Shown here: one piece after another, positions 52,054 through 61,562 of the stretch
How positions within the stretch are numbered: the first letter of the stretch is position 1
Layout: every line of letters begins with the position of its first letter
Assembly (NCBI RefSeq): GCF_006965485.1
Contig: NZ_CP041360.1
Coordinates: forward strand, 8,288,501 to 8,352,500
Reading direction: 5' to 3'
Length of the DNA: 64,000 nucleotides
Origin: Spirosoma sp. KCTC 42546
Lineage (GTDB): Bacteria > Bacteroidota > Bacteroidia > Cytophagales > Spirosomataceae
The notes under the pieces: model-generated
The model's database searches: none
What the model saw: only the letters and a program-made list of their open reading frames with translations
Told to the model about the DNA's origin: nothing
Program-made: the position numbers and the translations under genes

Positions 52054-52938
52054 TCAGGATTTTCTATCTTGTTTTTTAATCTGCCTGATTAACGATTGGG
52101 CTTCTTTTTTGTCGGTCGTGGGAAAATGAACTGGTAACGATTCTATAAGTTCGGTTAAAATATGGGCAATGATGAGCTGTTGATTGATTCGGTCATCGCT
52201 TGGAATTACATACCAGGGATTTTGTTTGGTAGCGGTGGCATTGATCGTATCTTCATAAGCTAGCAGGTGTTTAGGCCAGAACTCCCGCTCTTTCAGATCG
52301 TTTTCACTAAGTTTCCATTGCTTTTCCGTGTCTTCTAAACGGGCGATAAGCCGCTTCCCCTGCTCTTCTTTAGACACATGAAGGTAAAATTTCAAGACTG
52401 GGAAGCCATTCCGAAACAGGTAATCTTCAAAATGGACAATGTCGTCAAATCGCTGTTTCCAGAGAATAGTTTCGTTTTTAGGGACTAAGTTCGCTGGGAT
52501 CAACTGCTCTTGTAAGCGCTCCGGGTGAACACGCAGCGCAAGAACTTCCTCGTAATACGAGCGGTTAAATACCCCAATGATACCGCGTTCGGGTAACTCC
52601 TGCCAGAATCGCCATAGAAAATCATGCTTCAGGTCTTCCTCTGCCGGCTTCTTGAAAGGGGCCATCTGAAATCGGGATGGATTCACACCTTTAAATATCC
52701 GCCGAATACTACTGTCTTTTCCGGCGGCATCCATGGCCTGAAAAACAACCAGCATGCCATAATGGCCATCGGCATGCATCCGATTTTGAGCCTGATCCAT
52801 ACGGATAGCCAGCTCGTCGACCTGTTGGTTTTGGTCGGCTTCATCACGGTAGAACGGCTCGATGAGGGTTGGCATTTCACGAATTGAAAAGGGTTGCCGT
52901 CCATCATATCGAAATGTACTTGTCTTAACTTTTCCCAT
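52054..52938 (-). CDS. Polyphosphate kinase 2 family protein (downstream copy)
   Basis: A 294-residue PPK2. The Walker A motif is FQAMDAAGKDSSI, the Walker B-like FNRSYYEEVLALRVHPE contains the conserved Asn/Arg, and the lid helix region RLIARLEDTEKQWKLSE is present. PPK2 enzymes phosphorylate nucleotides using polyphosphate, or the reverse. The DxxxxRY/K specificity determinants cannot be read with certainty, so substrate class is open. It starts 1 bp after the stop of the paralogue upstream and is probably translationally coupled. Confidence 0.9.
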   Translation of the reverse strand: MGKVKTSTFRYDGRQPFSIREMPTLIEPFYRDEADQNQQVDELAIRMDQAQNRMHADGHYGMLVVFQAMDAAGKDSSIRRIFKGVNPSRFQMAPFKKPAEEDLKHDFLWRFWQELPERGIIGVFNRSYYEEVLALRVHPERLQEQLIPANLVPKNETILWKQRFDDIVHFEDYLFRNGFPVLKFYLHVSKEEQGKRLIARLEDTEKQWKLSENDLKEREFWPKHLLAYEDTINATATKQNPWYVIPSDDRINQQLIIAHILTELIESLPVHFPTTDKKEAQSLIRQIKKQDRKS

Positions 52939-52939
52939 A

Positions 52940-53821
52940 CTACTGCGCCTGAATGACAGGAATTAGCTTCTGTAACTCCTTAAATCGTTTGTCGTCGGGC
53001 TCAGGAGTAGAAATTGGCAGTTTTTTAAGTTCGTCGATAATGATTTGTCCGACCAGTAATCGCATATTCTTTTTATCGTCGGCAGGAATTATATACCAGG
53101 GCGCATTATCGGTAGCTGTTTCAGCAATGCAGGTCTCGTAGGCATCCTGATAGTCGTCCCAGAAATCACGTTCTTTCACATCCCCTTCCTGAAATTTCCA
53201 GTTTTTTTCCTGGTCTTTAATCCGTTCAATCAGCCGCTCGGCCTGTTCCTTTTTTGAAACATGCAGGTAAAACTTAATGGTTGGGAAGCCATTTCGGTAG
53301 AGAAACGTTTCCATATCCCGAATTGCCTGGTAGCGGTGTTTAAATAGTTTGTCTAAATCGGCGGTCACTTTTTCGGGCAATCGCTGACTCTGTGTCAGAA
53401 TTTCCGGATGCACTTTCGTTACCAGTACCTCTTCGTAATACGATCGGTTAAATACCCCAATTGTGCCACGCTCGGGCAGTTCGCGCCAGCTGCGCCATAA
53501 AAAGTCGTGGTCGAGTTCCTGATCAGTTGGACGTTTGAACGCATATACTTTTACGCCGGCGGGATTTGTACCCGTAAACACATTCTGAATAGTTCCGTCT
53601 TTTCCGGCAGCATCCAACGCCTGAAATACAGTTAGCAAACCGTATCGGTTGTGGGCGTACATCTTTTCCTGCCATTTATCGATTTCAGCGGCCTGTTGCC
53701 GAAGTAGTGCTTCATAATGGGCATCATCTTCGTACAAATCATCAACTTTGGTGGGCGCTTTTTTCAGCTTGAAGGATTTGTCTCCGTCGTAACGAAAACG
53801 GTCGGTATTGAAGTCTTTCAC
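52940..53821 (-). CDS. Polyphosphate kinase 2 family protein (upstream copy)
   Basis: A 293-residue PPK2 with Walker A FQALDAAGKDGTIQNVF, FNRSYYEEVLVTKVHPE, and RIKDQEKNWKFQEGD in the lid. It is clearly paralogous to the next gene in the operon, and identity by eye is about half. Two adjacent PPK2 genes may differ in NMP/NDP preference or act as a heteromer. Together with the lack of a ppk1 in view, this suggests a route to regenerate nucleotides from polyphosphate. Confidence 0.9.
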   Translation of the reverse strand: MKDFNTDRFRYDGDKSFKLKKAPTKVDDLYEDDAHYEALLRQQAAEIDKWQEKMYAHNRYGLLTVFQALDAAGKDGTIQNVFTGTNPAGVKVYAFKRPTDQELDHDFLWRSWRELPERGTIGVFNRSYYEEVLVTKVHPEILTQSQRLPEKVTADLDKLFKHRYQAIRDMETFLYRNGFPTIKFYLHVSKKEQAERLIERIKDQEKNWKFQEGDVKERDFWDDYQDAYETCIAETATDNAPWYIIPADDKKNMRLLVGQIIIDELKKLPISTPEPDDKRFKELQKLIPVIQAQ

Positions 53822-53885
53822 AGGGTTTGATGGTAAACTTTACGTGGGTAAGCACTGTTAACTAAGTAGACAAATTAACCTAATA

Positions 53886-53900
53886 AAACCTATAAGGTTT
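53886..53900. repeat. Short palindrome upstream of msrA
   Basis: AAACCT (53886-53891) pairs with AGGTTT (53895-53900), and a third AGGTTT half-site follows at about 53913-53918. It may be an operator in the 112-bp gap shared by the diverging PPK2 operon and msrA. Confidence 0.3.
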
Positions 53901-53933
53901 GAGAAATCGGATAGGTTTATAGAATCACAAGTT

Positions 53934-54500
53934 ATGACCACAAATCAATCGACCAATCTGGCTAAAGCGACTTTTGGAACAGGTTGCTTCTGGTGTACAG
54001 AGGCCCTCTATGAATCGCTCGATGGTGTTATCTCGGCGGTATCAGGCTACGAAGGTGGGCACAAGGTCAACCCAACTTATACTGAAGTTTGTACCGGCAC
54101 AACCGGGCATGCCGAGTGTGTAGAAATCACCTATGATCCGGCAAAAATTACTTACCAGGAGTTACTGGAAGCTTTCTTCCGAAGCCATGACCCAACGTCT
54201 CTAAATCGGCAGGGTAATGATATTGGTACGCAATATAGATCGGTTATTTTTTACCATACCGATGAACAGAAGCAGCTAGCCGAAACTGCCAAAGTAGAGT
54301 TAAACAAGTCGGGGGCATATGATAGCCCAATTGTTACGGAGATCAGCCCAGCCGAAACGTTTTACGAGGCAGAGGCCTATCATCAAAGTTACTTCGCCAA
54401 TAATCCCAACCAGGGCTATTGCGCCTTTGTCGTTGCTCCCAAAGTTGAGAAATTCAGAAAGGTTTTTAAAGAGAAATTGAAACCTGAGCTTGCTCATTAA
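53934..54500 (+). CDS. msrA: Peptide-methionine (S)-S-oxide reductase
   Basis: A 188-residue enzyme that repairs oxidised methionine in proteins. The signature GTGCFWCTE carries catalytic Cys18. SGYEGGHKVNPTYTEVC and YEAEAYHQSYFANNP are also diagnostic. Recycling probably uses thioredoxin; recycling cysteines near the C-terminus are not obvious. There is no signal peptide, so it is cytoplasmic. It stands alone and ends at a terminator. Confidence 0.96.
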   Translation: MTTNQSTNLAKATFGTGCFWCTEALYESLDGVISAVSGYEGGHKVNPTYTEVCTGTTGHAECVEITYDPAKITYQELLEAFFRSHDPTSLNRQGNDIGTQYRSVIFYHTDEQKQLAETAKVELNKSGAYDSPIVTEISPAETFYEAEAYHQSYFANNPNQGYCAFVVAPKVEKFRKVFKEKLKPELAH

Positions 54501-54530
54501 TACTATAACCACACAAAGGGTATAGCCTTT

Positions 54531-54560
54531 AAGCTCCTCACTATGAGGAGCTTTTTTTGT
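54531..54560 (+). terminator. Terminator after msrA
   Basis: AAGCTCCTCA (54531-54540) pairs exactly with TGAGGAGCTT (54544-54553) around CTA and runs into T7. Confidence 0.93.
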
Positions 54561-54717
54561 ATTATTTAGCAAATAGATTAAAAAGCCATGAAATCGACTT
54601 ATCTGAATGACTTGTTTTCGATGATTTTCATCATCGTCGATAGGTTATACGGCCCTGTTTGCTATGTTTGTTGCGTAGGCGAATATATGACCGATTAATA
54701 AGTGGTTCGTCTTAACG

Positions 54718-54749
54718 TTTGTTAGGCCCATAGATTCGCTTTTACTTTG
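54718..54749 (+). promoter_or_regulatory. Candidate promoter for the beta-barrel protein gene
   Basis: TTTG at 54718-54721 and TTACTTTG at 54742-54749 (seven of eight positions of TAnnTTTG), with a 20-bp spacer, 31 bp before the start codon. The 280-bp gap otherwise holds the msrA terminator. Confidence 0.5.
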
Positions 54750-54780
54750 TCTCAAATTTTAACGCAAACAATTGAATCAA

Positions 54781-55305
54781 ATGAAAAAAATCCACTTTAC
54801 TCTCTTGCTGGTCCTTGGTCTTTTAGCCGGCACGAAATCGTTCGCTCAGATGTCAATTGACAAAGGGACTAAGTTTATCAACCTGGGTATTGGCGTAGGT
54901 GGTTATGCAAGTGCAGGTGGGATCGCCTTTGGAGGCTCTGCGGACTTTGGTGTTGCTCCAAATTTCACCGTCGGTGGCCAGGTAGCCTACCGTAGTTTTA
55001 ACTATGGCTATATTGGTTATAATGATAAAATCAATTATCTCTACTTTGCAGTTCGCGGTTCATATCACTTTAACGAATTATTGAGCCTAAGTACGGATAA
55101 AGCTGATCTTTATGCAGGTCTCGGCTTAGGATACGAGAGTGTTTCTTACAGCAACAGTATTTATAGCGGTACTGCTTTTGGAAGCGGTATTTTCGTTCCT
55201 GTTCACCTTGGTGGTCGTTATATGTTTGCTGAGAAAGTAGGAGGATTTGCTGAATTAGGAACAGGCATTGCTCCACTTCTTTTAGGAATTACATTCAAGC
55301 TGTAA
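54781..55305 (+). CDS. Small outer-membrane beta-barrel protein
   Basis: A 174-residue protein with a signal peptide (MKKIHFTLLLVLGLLAGTKSFAQ). The ATG at 54781 is used because an in-frame TTG lies three codons upstream. Alternating hydrophobic strands with Gly/aromatic residues (INLGIGVGGYASAGGIAFG; YAGLGLGYESVSYS) fit an eight-stranded OmpW/OmpA-like barrel. The last strand (ELGTGIAPLLLGITFKL) ends the protein as usual. Function unknown. A perfect palindrome starts on the next base after its stop. Confidence 0.82.
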   Translation: MKKIHFTLLLVLGLLAGTKSFAQMSIDKGTKFINLGIGVGGYASAGGIAFGGSADFGVAPNFTVGGQVAYRSFNYGYIGYNDKINYLYFAVRGSYHFNELLSLSTDKADLYAGLGLGYESVSYSNSIYSGTAFGSGIFVPVHLGGRYMFAEKVGGFAELGTGIAPLLLGITFKL

Positions 55306-55391
55306 GCAGAGAAATAATTTAACTAGGCACAAAAAAGGCCAATCCTGATCAGGATTGGCCTTTTTTGTGCCTAGTTAAATTATTTCTCTGC
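55306..55391. repeat. Perfect 86-bp palindrome between converging genes
   Basis: Every base from 55306 to 55348 pairs with 55391 back to 55349, with no spacer and no mismatch. The centre is CCTGATCAGG, flanked by GGCC and A6/T6 tracts that make it a two-way terminator. It starts directly after the plus-strand stop and covers the final codons and stop (AEK-stop) of the minus-strand prolyl oligopeptidase, whose end is mirrored on the other side. Long perfect palindromes are unstable in bacteria with SbcCD, so it may be recent or maintained. Confidence 0.95.
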
Positions 55392-57506
55392 CACTTCCTT
55401 CAAACTGGCTACGCCCATATTCCAGAGAATAAAGGAGTAAATGTCGGCGGTGGTTTCGATGTTCTTTTTGGTATTGCTGGCACCGTGGCCCGAGTTGGTG
55501 TCAATTCGAATTAGTACGGGATTCTTTCCTTTATATACCTCCTGTAAGGTGGCTGCATACTTAAACGAGTGAGCCGGTACAACCCGGTCATCGTGGTCGG
55601 CCGTTGTGATGAGGGTAGATGGGTAGTTCAAACCAGGCTTAATATTCTGTATGGGCGAGTAGGCATATAGTGCCTTAAACTCTTCGGCGTTGTCGCTGCT
55701 GCCATAGTCACTAATCCAGCCCCAGCCAACCGTGAATTTATGGAATCGCAGCATATCCATCACACCCACAGCTGGCAAAGCCACCCGAAATAAATCGGGC
55801 CGTTGATTAATAACTGCCCCAACTAGCAACCCTCCGTTAGAGCCACCCTCCAGCGCTAACTTTTGTGGAGACGTATACTTCCGACTAATCACATACTCGG
55901 CAGCTGCAATACAGTCGTCAAATACATTCTGTTTCTTGAGTTTCATGCCAGCCTCATGCCATTTTTCGCCGTATTCGCCACCGCCCCGCAAATTCATTTG
56001 TACGTAAACGCCACCCTGCTCTAAAAAAGGAATCAGCAACGCATTAAAATAGGGAGACAGACTTATGTTAAATCCTCCATATCCATACAATAATGTTGGA
56101 TTCTGGCTGTCACGTTTGAGCCCTTTTCGATACGTAATGAACATGGGCACTTTAGTACCATCTTTGCTCGTGCAAAACTCCTGTACCGTTTCGTAGTCGG
56201 TTGGTTTAAAATCCACCTCCGGCTGCCGGAATAAGGTACTCTTTTTGCTGGCAATATCGTATCGGTAAATTGTTGGCGGAAAGGTGAATGATGTAAATGT
56301 GTAAAACACAAACTTGTCGTCCTGTTCGCCCCCAAAACCCGCTGCCGATCCTACAGCAGGCAATTGAAGTTCATGATCTAGTTTACCCGTTGGCAAATCG
56401 TAAACATGAATGCGGGTGGTTACGTCCTTTAAATAATTCGCAAATAATTTACCGCCTGCGGTAGAAGCCCCCTCAAGTTTTTCGGGTTTTTCGGCCACAA
56501 AGTCTGTCAGTTTCCTCGTATGAGGTTGCACCCGCGAGATTTTGTAATTGGGCGCGCCGTTGTTATGATGTACTAGCAGCTCGTCGCCCAGGTTATCAAT
56601 AACCGTATAATTGTACTTGAAGCCCTCAAATAATCGCTGAAATGCAGTATCTCCAGCTTTGAGGTCTTTGTACCAGATTTCGGAGCCATCGGTGCCTTCA
56701 GAAATGTTCAGGATCAGAAAACGTTCATCCTCGGTAGTTTGTGCACCCATATAACGTAGTGGATGCGCCTTGTCTTCATATACCAATGGATCAGTCGATT
56801 GGGTGGTACCTACGCGGTGGAAATACACCTTCTGAAATTCATTCTTGGAAGATAATTCCTGTCCGATGGCTGGTTTATCGTAACGGCTATAATAAAACCC
56901 ATCGCCTTGCCACGCAGCTCCGCTAAACTTCGTCCATTCGAGTTTTTCGGGTAGCGTCTCAAGCGTATTCATATCCATGATCTGAATGGTTTGCCAATCG
57001 GAGCCTGCCTTTGATACCGTATAAGCCGCATAATGCCCGGTTTTGGAAAGACTGAATCCGCCCAGGCGCGTCGTACCATCGGCCGATAATTTGTTGGGAT
57101 CAATAACTACTTCGGGTTTTCCATCGAGACCTTTCTGACGATATAGCACCGACTGGTTTTGTAAACCATCATTCTTGCGAAAATAAAAATAAGCTCCCTT
57201 GCGCGACGGAGCCGAATATTTCGGGTAGTTATAGACCTGCTCCAATCGAGCCTGTAACTGCTTACGATAAGGAATCTGGGCCAGGTAGTCGAAGGTAACT
57301 TTGTTTTCAGCTTTGACCCAGTCGGCTGTTTCGGCCGAACGATCATCTTCAAGCCAGCGGTACGGATCGGCAACCTGCGTACCATGATAGCTATCGACCT
57401 GATCCGTTTTTCGGGCTTGTGGATACGATAGTGGCTGGGCGGCCTGCCCCAATGCAATGGATGAACTCAGCATGAAACACAAAGGAATAGGTTTAAGAAA
57501 TTGCAT
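55380..57506 (-). CDS. Prolyl oligopeptidase family serine peptidase (S9A)
   Basis: A 708-residue enzyme with an N-terminal signal (to GQAAQ, about residue 23), thus periplasmic. An N-terminal beta-propeller (DPYRWLEDD..., from about 45) is followed by the alpha/beta-hydrolase domain with nucleophile Ser556 in EGGSNGGLL, the Asp in TADHDDRVVPAHS and His674 in NSGHGAS. Length and order are typical. It cleaves proline-containing peptides of up to about 30 residues, complementing the M1 and metzincin peptidases of this window. Confidence 0.95.
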   Translation of the reverse strand: MQFLKPIPLCFMLSSSIALGQAAQPLSYPQARKTDQVDSYHGTQVADPYRWLEDDRSAETADWVKAENKVTFDYLAQIPYRKQLQARLEQVYNYPKYSAPSRKGAYFYFRKNDGLQNQSVLYRQKGLDGKPEVVIDPNKLSADGTTRLGGFSLSKTGHYAAYTVSKAGSDWQTIQIMDMNTLETLPEKLEWTKFSGAAWQGDGFYYSRYDKPAIGQELSSKNEFQKVYFHRVGTTQSTDPLVYEDKAHPLRYMGAQTTEDERFLILNISEGTDGSEIWYKDLKAGDTAFQRLFEGFKYNYTVIDNLGDELLVHHNNGAPNYKISRVQPHTRKLTDFVAEKPEKLEGASTAGGKLFANYLKDVTTRIHVYDLPTGKLDHELQLPAVGSAAGFGGEQDDKFVFYTFTSFTFPPTIYRYDIASKKSTLFRQPEVDFKPTDYETVQEFCTSKDGTKVPMFITYRKGLKRDSQNPTLLYGYGGFNISLSPYFNALLIPFLEQGGVYVQMNLRGGGEYGEKWHEAGMKLKKQNVFDDCIAAAEYVISRKYTSPQKLALEGGSNGGLLVGAVINQRPDLFRVALPAVGVMDMLRFHKFTVGWGWISDYGSSDNAEEFKALYAYSPIQNIKPGLNYPSTLITTADHDDRVVPAHSFKYAATLQEVYKGKNPVLIRIDTNSGHGASNTKKNIETTADIYSFILWNMGVASLKEVAEK

Positions 57507-57706
57507 CGGCGGATGAAGGTTAGAACAAATGATAACGAACTACCTACGAATTTACGGCAAACCGCCAGAATCCCTATATTTCTTAGTTATTATTACCTAC
57601 AGCCGAAGTAATAGCCTGAAAATGGTATTTATTGGTTGACAAACTTGGATATTTAGTAAATAGATAGCTCATTTACAGTCCCTTCCTACAAGCTTATTTT
57701 ATTTCC

Positions 57707-60700
57707 ATGACACGACTTGGCTGCTTATGCTTCCACTTCCTCTTCCTGAGCTTAGTCCCTCAGTTTGGGTGGACACAGTCAGCTTCGTCAGGTACTGTGT
57801 TTCGAATAGACCATGTTGGTGTTAGCGACGGGCTGACGCAGGGATCGGTTTATTATATGCTGAAAGATAGTCGTGGGTTTCTATGGCTAGGCACACAGGA
57901 TGGTCTAAATCGCTATGATGGGCATCGCTTCCGCACGTATCGTCCAGCACTTAATAAAGATGGAACTATTCAGTCTGGCACCATTCGGGGGATTAATATT
58001 TTTGGCATCGTTGAAGACTCCGATGCCAACTTATGGATCGGTACAGAAGAAGGACTAAACCGCTATGATCGAAAGAAAGACCGTTTCGATTGTTTCTTTG
58101 TTAATGACTCTAAACATAGGCAAACTCGCCTGAGTAGCCGCACAATTCCATTTTTCATTAACCAAACTGAACTGATTTACCTCAGTGATTCGGAGGGCTT
58201 AGTACAGTTCGACTATCGAAAACGGCATAAAACCATATTGGCCGCCAACTTACACCCTACTAAAGAATACGATCTACAAAGCTCGGCAGTTCGATCAGCA
58301 ACGGGCGATATCTGGCTTCATGCTTCTACAGGTCTACTCCGCTATAATCCTAAAAGCCAATCCCTTTCGCATTATTTCAGCAGCCATCCTCATAACCTGT
58401 TTGGGCAGGCGCAGGCCATTTTTTCATTTTATATTGATGCTGACGATATTGTCTGGCTGGGTACTGGAACTGGGCTGATTCGCTTTGATTATCGTCAGGC
58501 AACTTATCAGACATACACAGTATTGGGAGCCAAACCTATAAGTGCTATTTATAGCATTGCCTCCGATCAGCGTGGGCGGCTGTGGCTCGGGACGCAACGT
58601 GATGGCGTGCTTTACTTCGATAAACGAGCACGAATGTTTGGACAGGTTCATAGCTTCATGAAAAATACCCGCCAATTGAGCGAGTTTAAAATCAGCAAAG
58701 TATATATCGATAACCTGGGGATTGTATGGGCCAATACCGATCCTGACGGGCTAGCTCGCATTGTTCCAGATGCCTTTTTATTTGGCGGACTTACGAAAGC
58801 CCAGGTTAGTGATACCCTCCCCGCTAATCAACGCCTAAGTAGCTATACCGTCCGGGGTTTTTTAGAAGAGCGCTTCGACCGGCTATGGGTTCTTACCCAA
58901 AACGGCATTGATATCCTGGATCCTCGTACCAACCGTATTACAGAGCGCTATCTAACCAATATTCCATCAAGTAGCGGCCCTGTTCGAAGTATTGCCCGAA
59001 GCCTTTATCGCGATCCTCAGCGACGCATTTGGGTAGGTAGAACGGGCGGGGTAATGGCGTTCGATCAAAAAACCAAACTATTCGAATCCATTTTGTTTCC
59101 ATCCTCGACCAGTTTACTAAGCGCCAATTATGTGCGTAACCTGGTCAGCATTTCCGATACAATGCTGGTAGCAGCTACCGAAGATGGGATTTATGCACTG
59201 AATACAGTCCAACGTAAATGGTCTAAAGTACCTGTGCTGGATGGGCAGAATATATTTAGCCTTTGGTACAATGCACCCGCCCGGCAGCTATGGGTTGGTA
59301 CGTATCTGAATGGGTATTACTGCTACCAATTATCCCGAACTGGAGACTCTCCGGCGGGAGGTTTTCAAGCCAGAGGAGTCAAGCCACTGAATTGGAAATT
59401 TATCCGATCGGGGTTAAAAGGCTATATGGTGCTCCATATTCGGCCTGATGCCAGCAAGGAAACTCTTTGGCTTTCCTGCGACCGGGGCGCCGTAGCGCTG
59501 AACGCTCAAAGTGGCAAGTTTCGTTTGTACACCGAGCGCCAGGGGCTAGCCAGTTCATTTGTCTATGGTACGCTTACCGATGCCCAGAATAAAATCTGGA
59601 TGAGTACAAACCGAGGCATCTCGCGCTTCGACCCAACCACACAGGCAATGAAAAACTTTACTCCTACAGATGGCCTTCAGGGATACGAGTTCAACGGGAA
59701 TGCGTTTGTACGCATGGCAAATGGTGAGTTATATTTTGGGGGCGTTAACGGATTTAACCGGTTTCGTCCTGACGCTTTCCATAGCAGTTTAGTTAATCCC
59801 TATGTTTATATTTATTCATTGAGCATTAACGAGGTGCCATTTACTACGGATATCTATGTAGGAGAAGCAACGCGCATCGACTTAGATCATACCCAAAATA
59901 CGCTGGCCCTGGAATTTGCCGCTCTGGATTTCTTTAGCAACGGCCAGAATAATTATCAGTATCAGCTAACTGGCTATGATGACCAATGGGTGCGGGCGGG
60001 AGAACGCAATTACGTCCGATACGCAAACCTGCCCCCTGGCGATTATACATTTCAGGTCAAAACAGCAAATCAGGATGGTTATTGGAGTCACCGTATCCAC
60101 AAACTAGCCATTCATATTGAGCCGCCTTTCTGGAGAAGTATATCCTTTATACTAATCGTTATTGTACTGATCATACTAGCAATATGGGGCTGGATTCGTC
60201 AGCGAGAAAATGCTATCCGTCGCCAGGAAGTGGACCGCCTGCGGCTGGCTTATGATATTCAGGAACAGGTAAAAAAAGATATTGCCCGTGACTTACACGA
60301 TGAAATTGGGACCCGGCTGGCTACGATCAAATTATATACTACTCAACTTACCCAGTTAGCGGGTGAGAACCCGAAGATTTTGGTACTCAAAGCTACCGTA
60401 TTCGAATTAATCAATGATACCATTAGTGATGTTAGGAACCTGCTTCGAAAACTAAATCCACAAACGCTGGAGCGGCACGGCTATGTAGCAGCTGTGGATG
60501 AACTGTTTTCTCGTATTAGTGCAAGTGGTGTTATTGACGCCCAATTCCTTCTCAGCGAACCGACCGAGAATACCGATCGGCTCCCTACTAATACTGAAGT
60601 AATGTTATATCGAATTACACAAGAGTTAGTCAGTAACTCGTTAAAACACGCTAACGCCAATCGGATAGATTTACACATGCTCTACCAGTCTGATCGCATT

Positions 60701-60931
60701 GTGTTAATCTACCAGGACAATGGCCTTGGGTTCAGTTACGAGCAGGCACAAAAAAAGGGAGCTGGCTTAGGCATCGGCAATATTGAATCGCGAGTGGCCT
60801 TGCTGGGCGGACGCATTTCCTGGCAGAGCAAACCGAGTTATGGCGTTCAGGCTACAATTGAAATTCCAACCAGTTCTGTTAGCCGACATCGCTCAACTAA
60901 ATCGCCAACCAATTTGCCACAATCAAGTTAA
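57707..60931 (+). CDS. Two-component regulator propeller sensor histidine kinase
   Basis: A 1074-residue membrane kinase. A signal peptide (to about 22) precedes a periplasmic sensor of many Reg_prop repeats forming two propellers (LTQGSVYYMLKDSRGFLWLG; DGLNRYDG; IWMSTNRGISRFDP), then a Y_Y_Y domain (about 735-800, YQLTGYDDQWVRAGERNYV), a transmembrane helix near 811-832, and a HisKA_3 domain with phospho-acceptor His864 in DLHDEIGTRLATIK. A HATPase_c domain ends the protein (ITQELVSNSLKHANA; GAGLGIGNIESRVALLGG). Such sensors usually detect extracellular polysaccharide. It has no response-regulator domain and no regulator gene beside it, so it is an orphan. Confidence 0.93.
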   Translation: MTRLGCLCFHFLFLSLVPQFGWTQSASSGTVFRIDHVGVSDGLTQGSVYYMLKDSRGFLWLGTQDGLNRYDGHRFRTYRPALNKDGTIQSGTIRGINIFGIVEDSDANLWIGTEEGLNRYDRKKDRFDCFFVNDSKHRQTRLSSRTIPFFINQTELIYLSDSEGLVQFDYRKRHKTILAANLHPTKEYDLQSSAVRSATGDIWLHASTGLLRYNPKSQSLSHYFSSHPHNLFGQAQAIFSFYIDADDIVWLGTGTGLIRFDYRQATYQTYTVLGAKPISAIYSIASDQRGRLWLGTQRDGVLYFDKRARMFGQVHSFMKNTRQLSEFKISKVYIDNLGIVWANTDPDGLARIVPDAFLFGGLTKAQVSDTLPANQRLSSYTVRGFLEERFDRLWVLTQNGIDILDPRTNRITERYLTNIPSSSGPVRSIARSLYRDPQRRIWVGRTGGVMAFDQKTKLFESILFPSSTSLLSANYVRNLVSISDTMLVAATEDGIYALNTVQRKWSKVPVLDGQNIFSLWYNAPARQLWVGTYLNGYYCYQLSRTGDSPAGGFQARGVKPLNWKFIRSGLKGYMVLHIRPDASKETLWLSCDRGAVALNAQSGKFRLYTERQGLASSFVYGTLTDAQNKIWMSTNRGISRFDPTTQAMKNFTPTDGLQGYEFNGNAFVRMANGELYFGGVNGFNRFRPDAFHSSLVNPYVYIYSLSINEVPFTTDIYVGEATRIDLDHTQNTLALEFAALDFFSNGQNNYQYQLTGYDDQWVRAGERNYVRYANLPPGDYTFQVKTANQDGYWSHRIHKLAIHIEPPFWRSISFILIVIVLIILAIWGWIRQRENAIRRQEVDRLRLAYDIQEQVKKDIARDLHDEIGTRLATIKLYTTQLTQLAGENPKILVLKATVFELINDTISDVRNLLRKLNPQTLERHGYVAAVDELFSRISASGVIDAQFLLSEPTENTDRLPTNTEVMLYRITQELVSNSLKHANANRIDLHMLYQSDRIVLIYQDNGLGFSYEQAQKKGAGLGIGNIESRVALLGGRISWQSKPSYGVQATIEIPTSSVSRHRSTKSPTNLPQSS

Positions 60932-61470
60932 CGAAGGTCATCTATCGGCGTAGAAACGCGGGGAATTATTCCCTGAGAATCGTGGCGGAGTAACATTTCA
61001 AATAGCAGAACCGTAGCGGCAGCATCGCCCTGCGCACGGTGCCGACCATTGAGCGGAATACCCAGCGAACGGCAAAGTTTCCCTAAACTATAAGAAGGAT
61101 AACCCGGAATCAGTTTACGGCTTGTTCGAACGGTGCAAAGGGTTCGTCGAAAGAAATCATGCCCTAACCAATTCAATTCTTTCTGTATAAAACTAAAGTC
61201 GAAGCCGACGTTATGCGCTACGAAAACAGCATCTTCAGTAATACTAAGGACATCGTTAGCCACGTCGGCAAAGGTGGGTGCATCCTGAACCATTTCTTCC
61301 GTTATACCAGTCAGATGCCGGATAAAGGGTGGAATCGGGCAACCAGGATTTAACAAGGAATGGAAAGAATCAACAACCTGCTGACCGTCGTGACGGAAGA
61401 TGGCAATTTCAGTAAGGCGGGATGGGCCTTTCACGCCCCCAGTTGTTTCAACATCAACGATACAATACAC
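60928..61470 (-). CDS. 3'-5' exonuclease of the DnaQ/epsilon family
   Basis: A 180-residue exonuclease. The Exo I motif VDVETTGG carries the catalytic Asp and Glu, Exo II is AHNVGFDFSFI, and the late motif HRAQGDAAATVLLFEML matches Exo III (H..xxD). It begins with GTG, directly after an in-frame TGA, so no longer form exists. Its stop overlaps that of the converging kinase gene by four bases (TTAA). It may be a proofreading subunit-like or RNase T-like enzyme; there is no polymerase domain. Confidence 0.92.
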   Translation of the reverse strand: MYCIVDVETTGGVKGPSRLTEIAIFRHDGQQVVDSFHSLLNPGCPIPPFIRHLTGITEEMVQDAPTFADVANDVLSITEDAVFVAHNVGFDFSFIQKELNWLGHDFFRRTLCTVRTSRKLIPGYPSYSLGKLCRSLGIPLNGRHRAQGDAAATVLLFEMLLRHDSQGIIPRVSTPIDDLR

Positions 61471-61562
61471 TCACGAATCGGTTAGCGCCACTCTATCGGC
61501 GCGTTTATTAGTAAACACTTTTCAGCAAGCAATCAGTTCGCTCCTGACGATCTGGCAATTGT

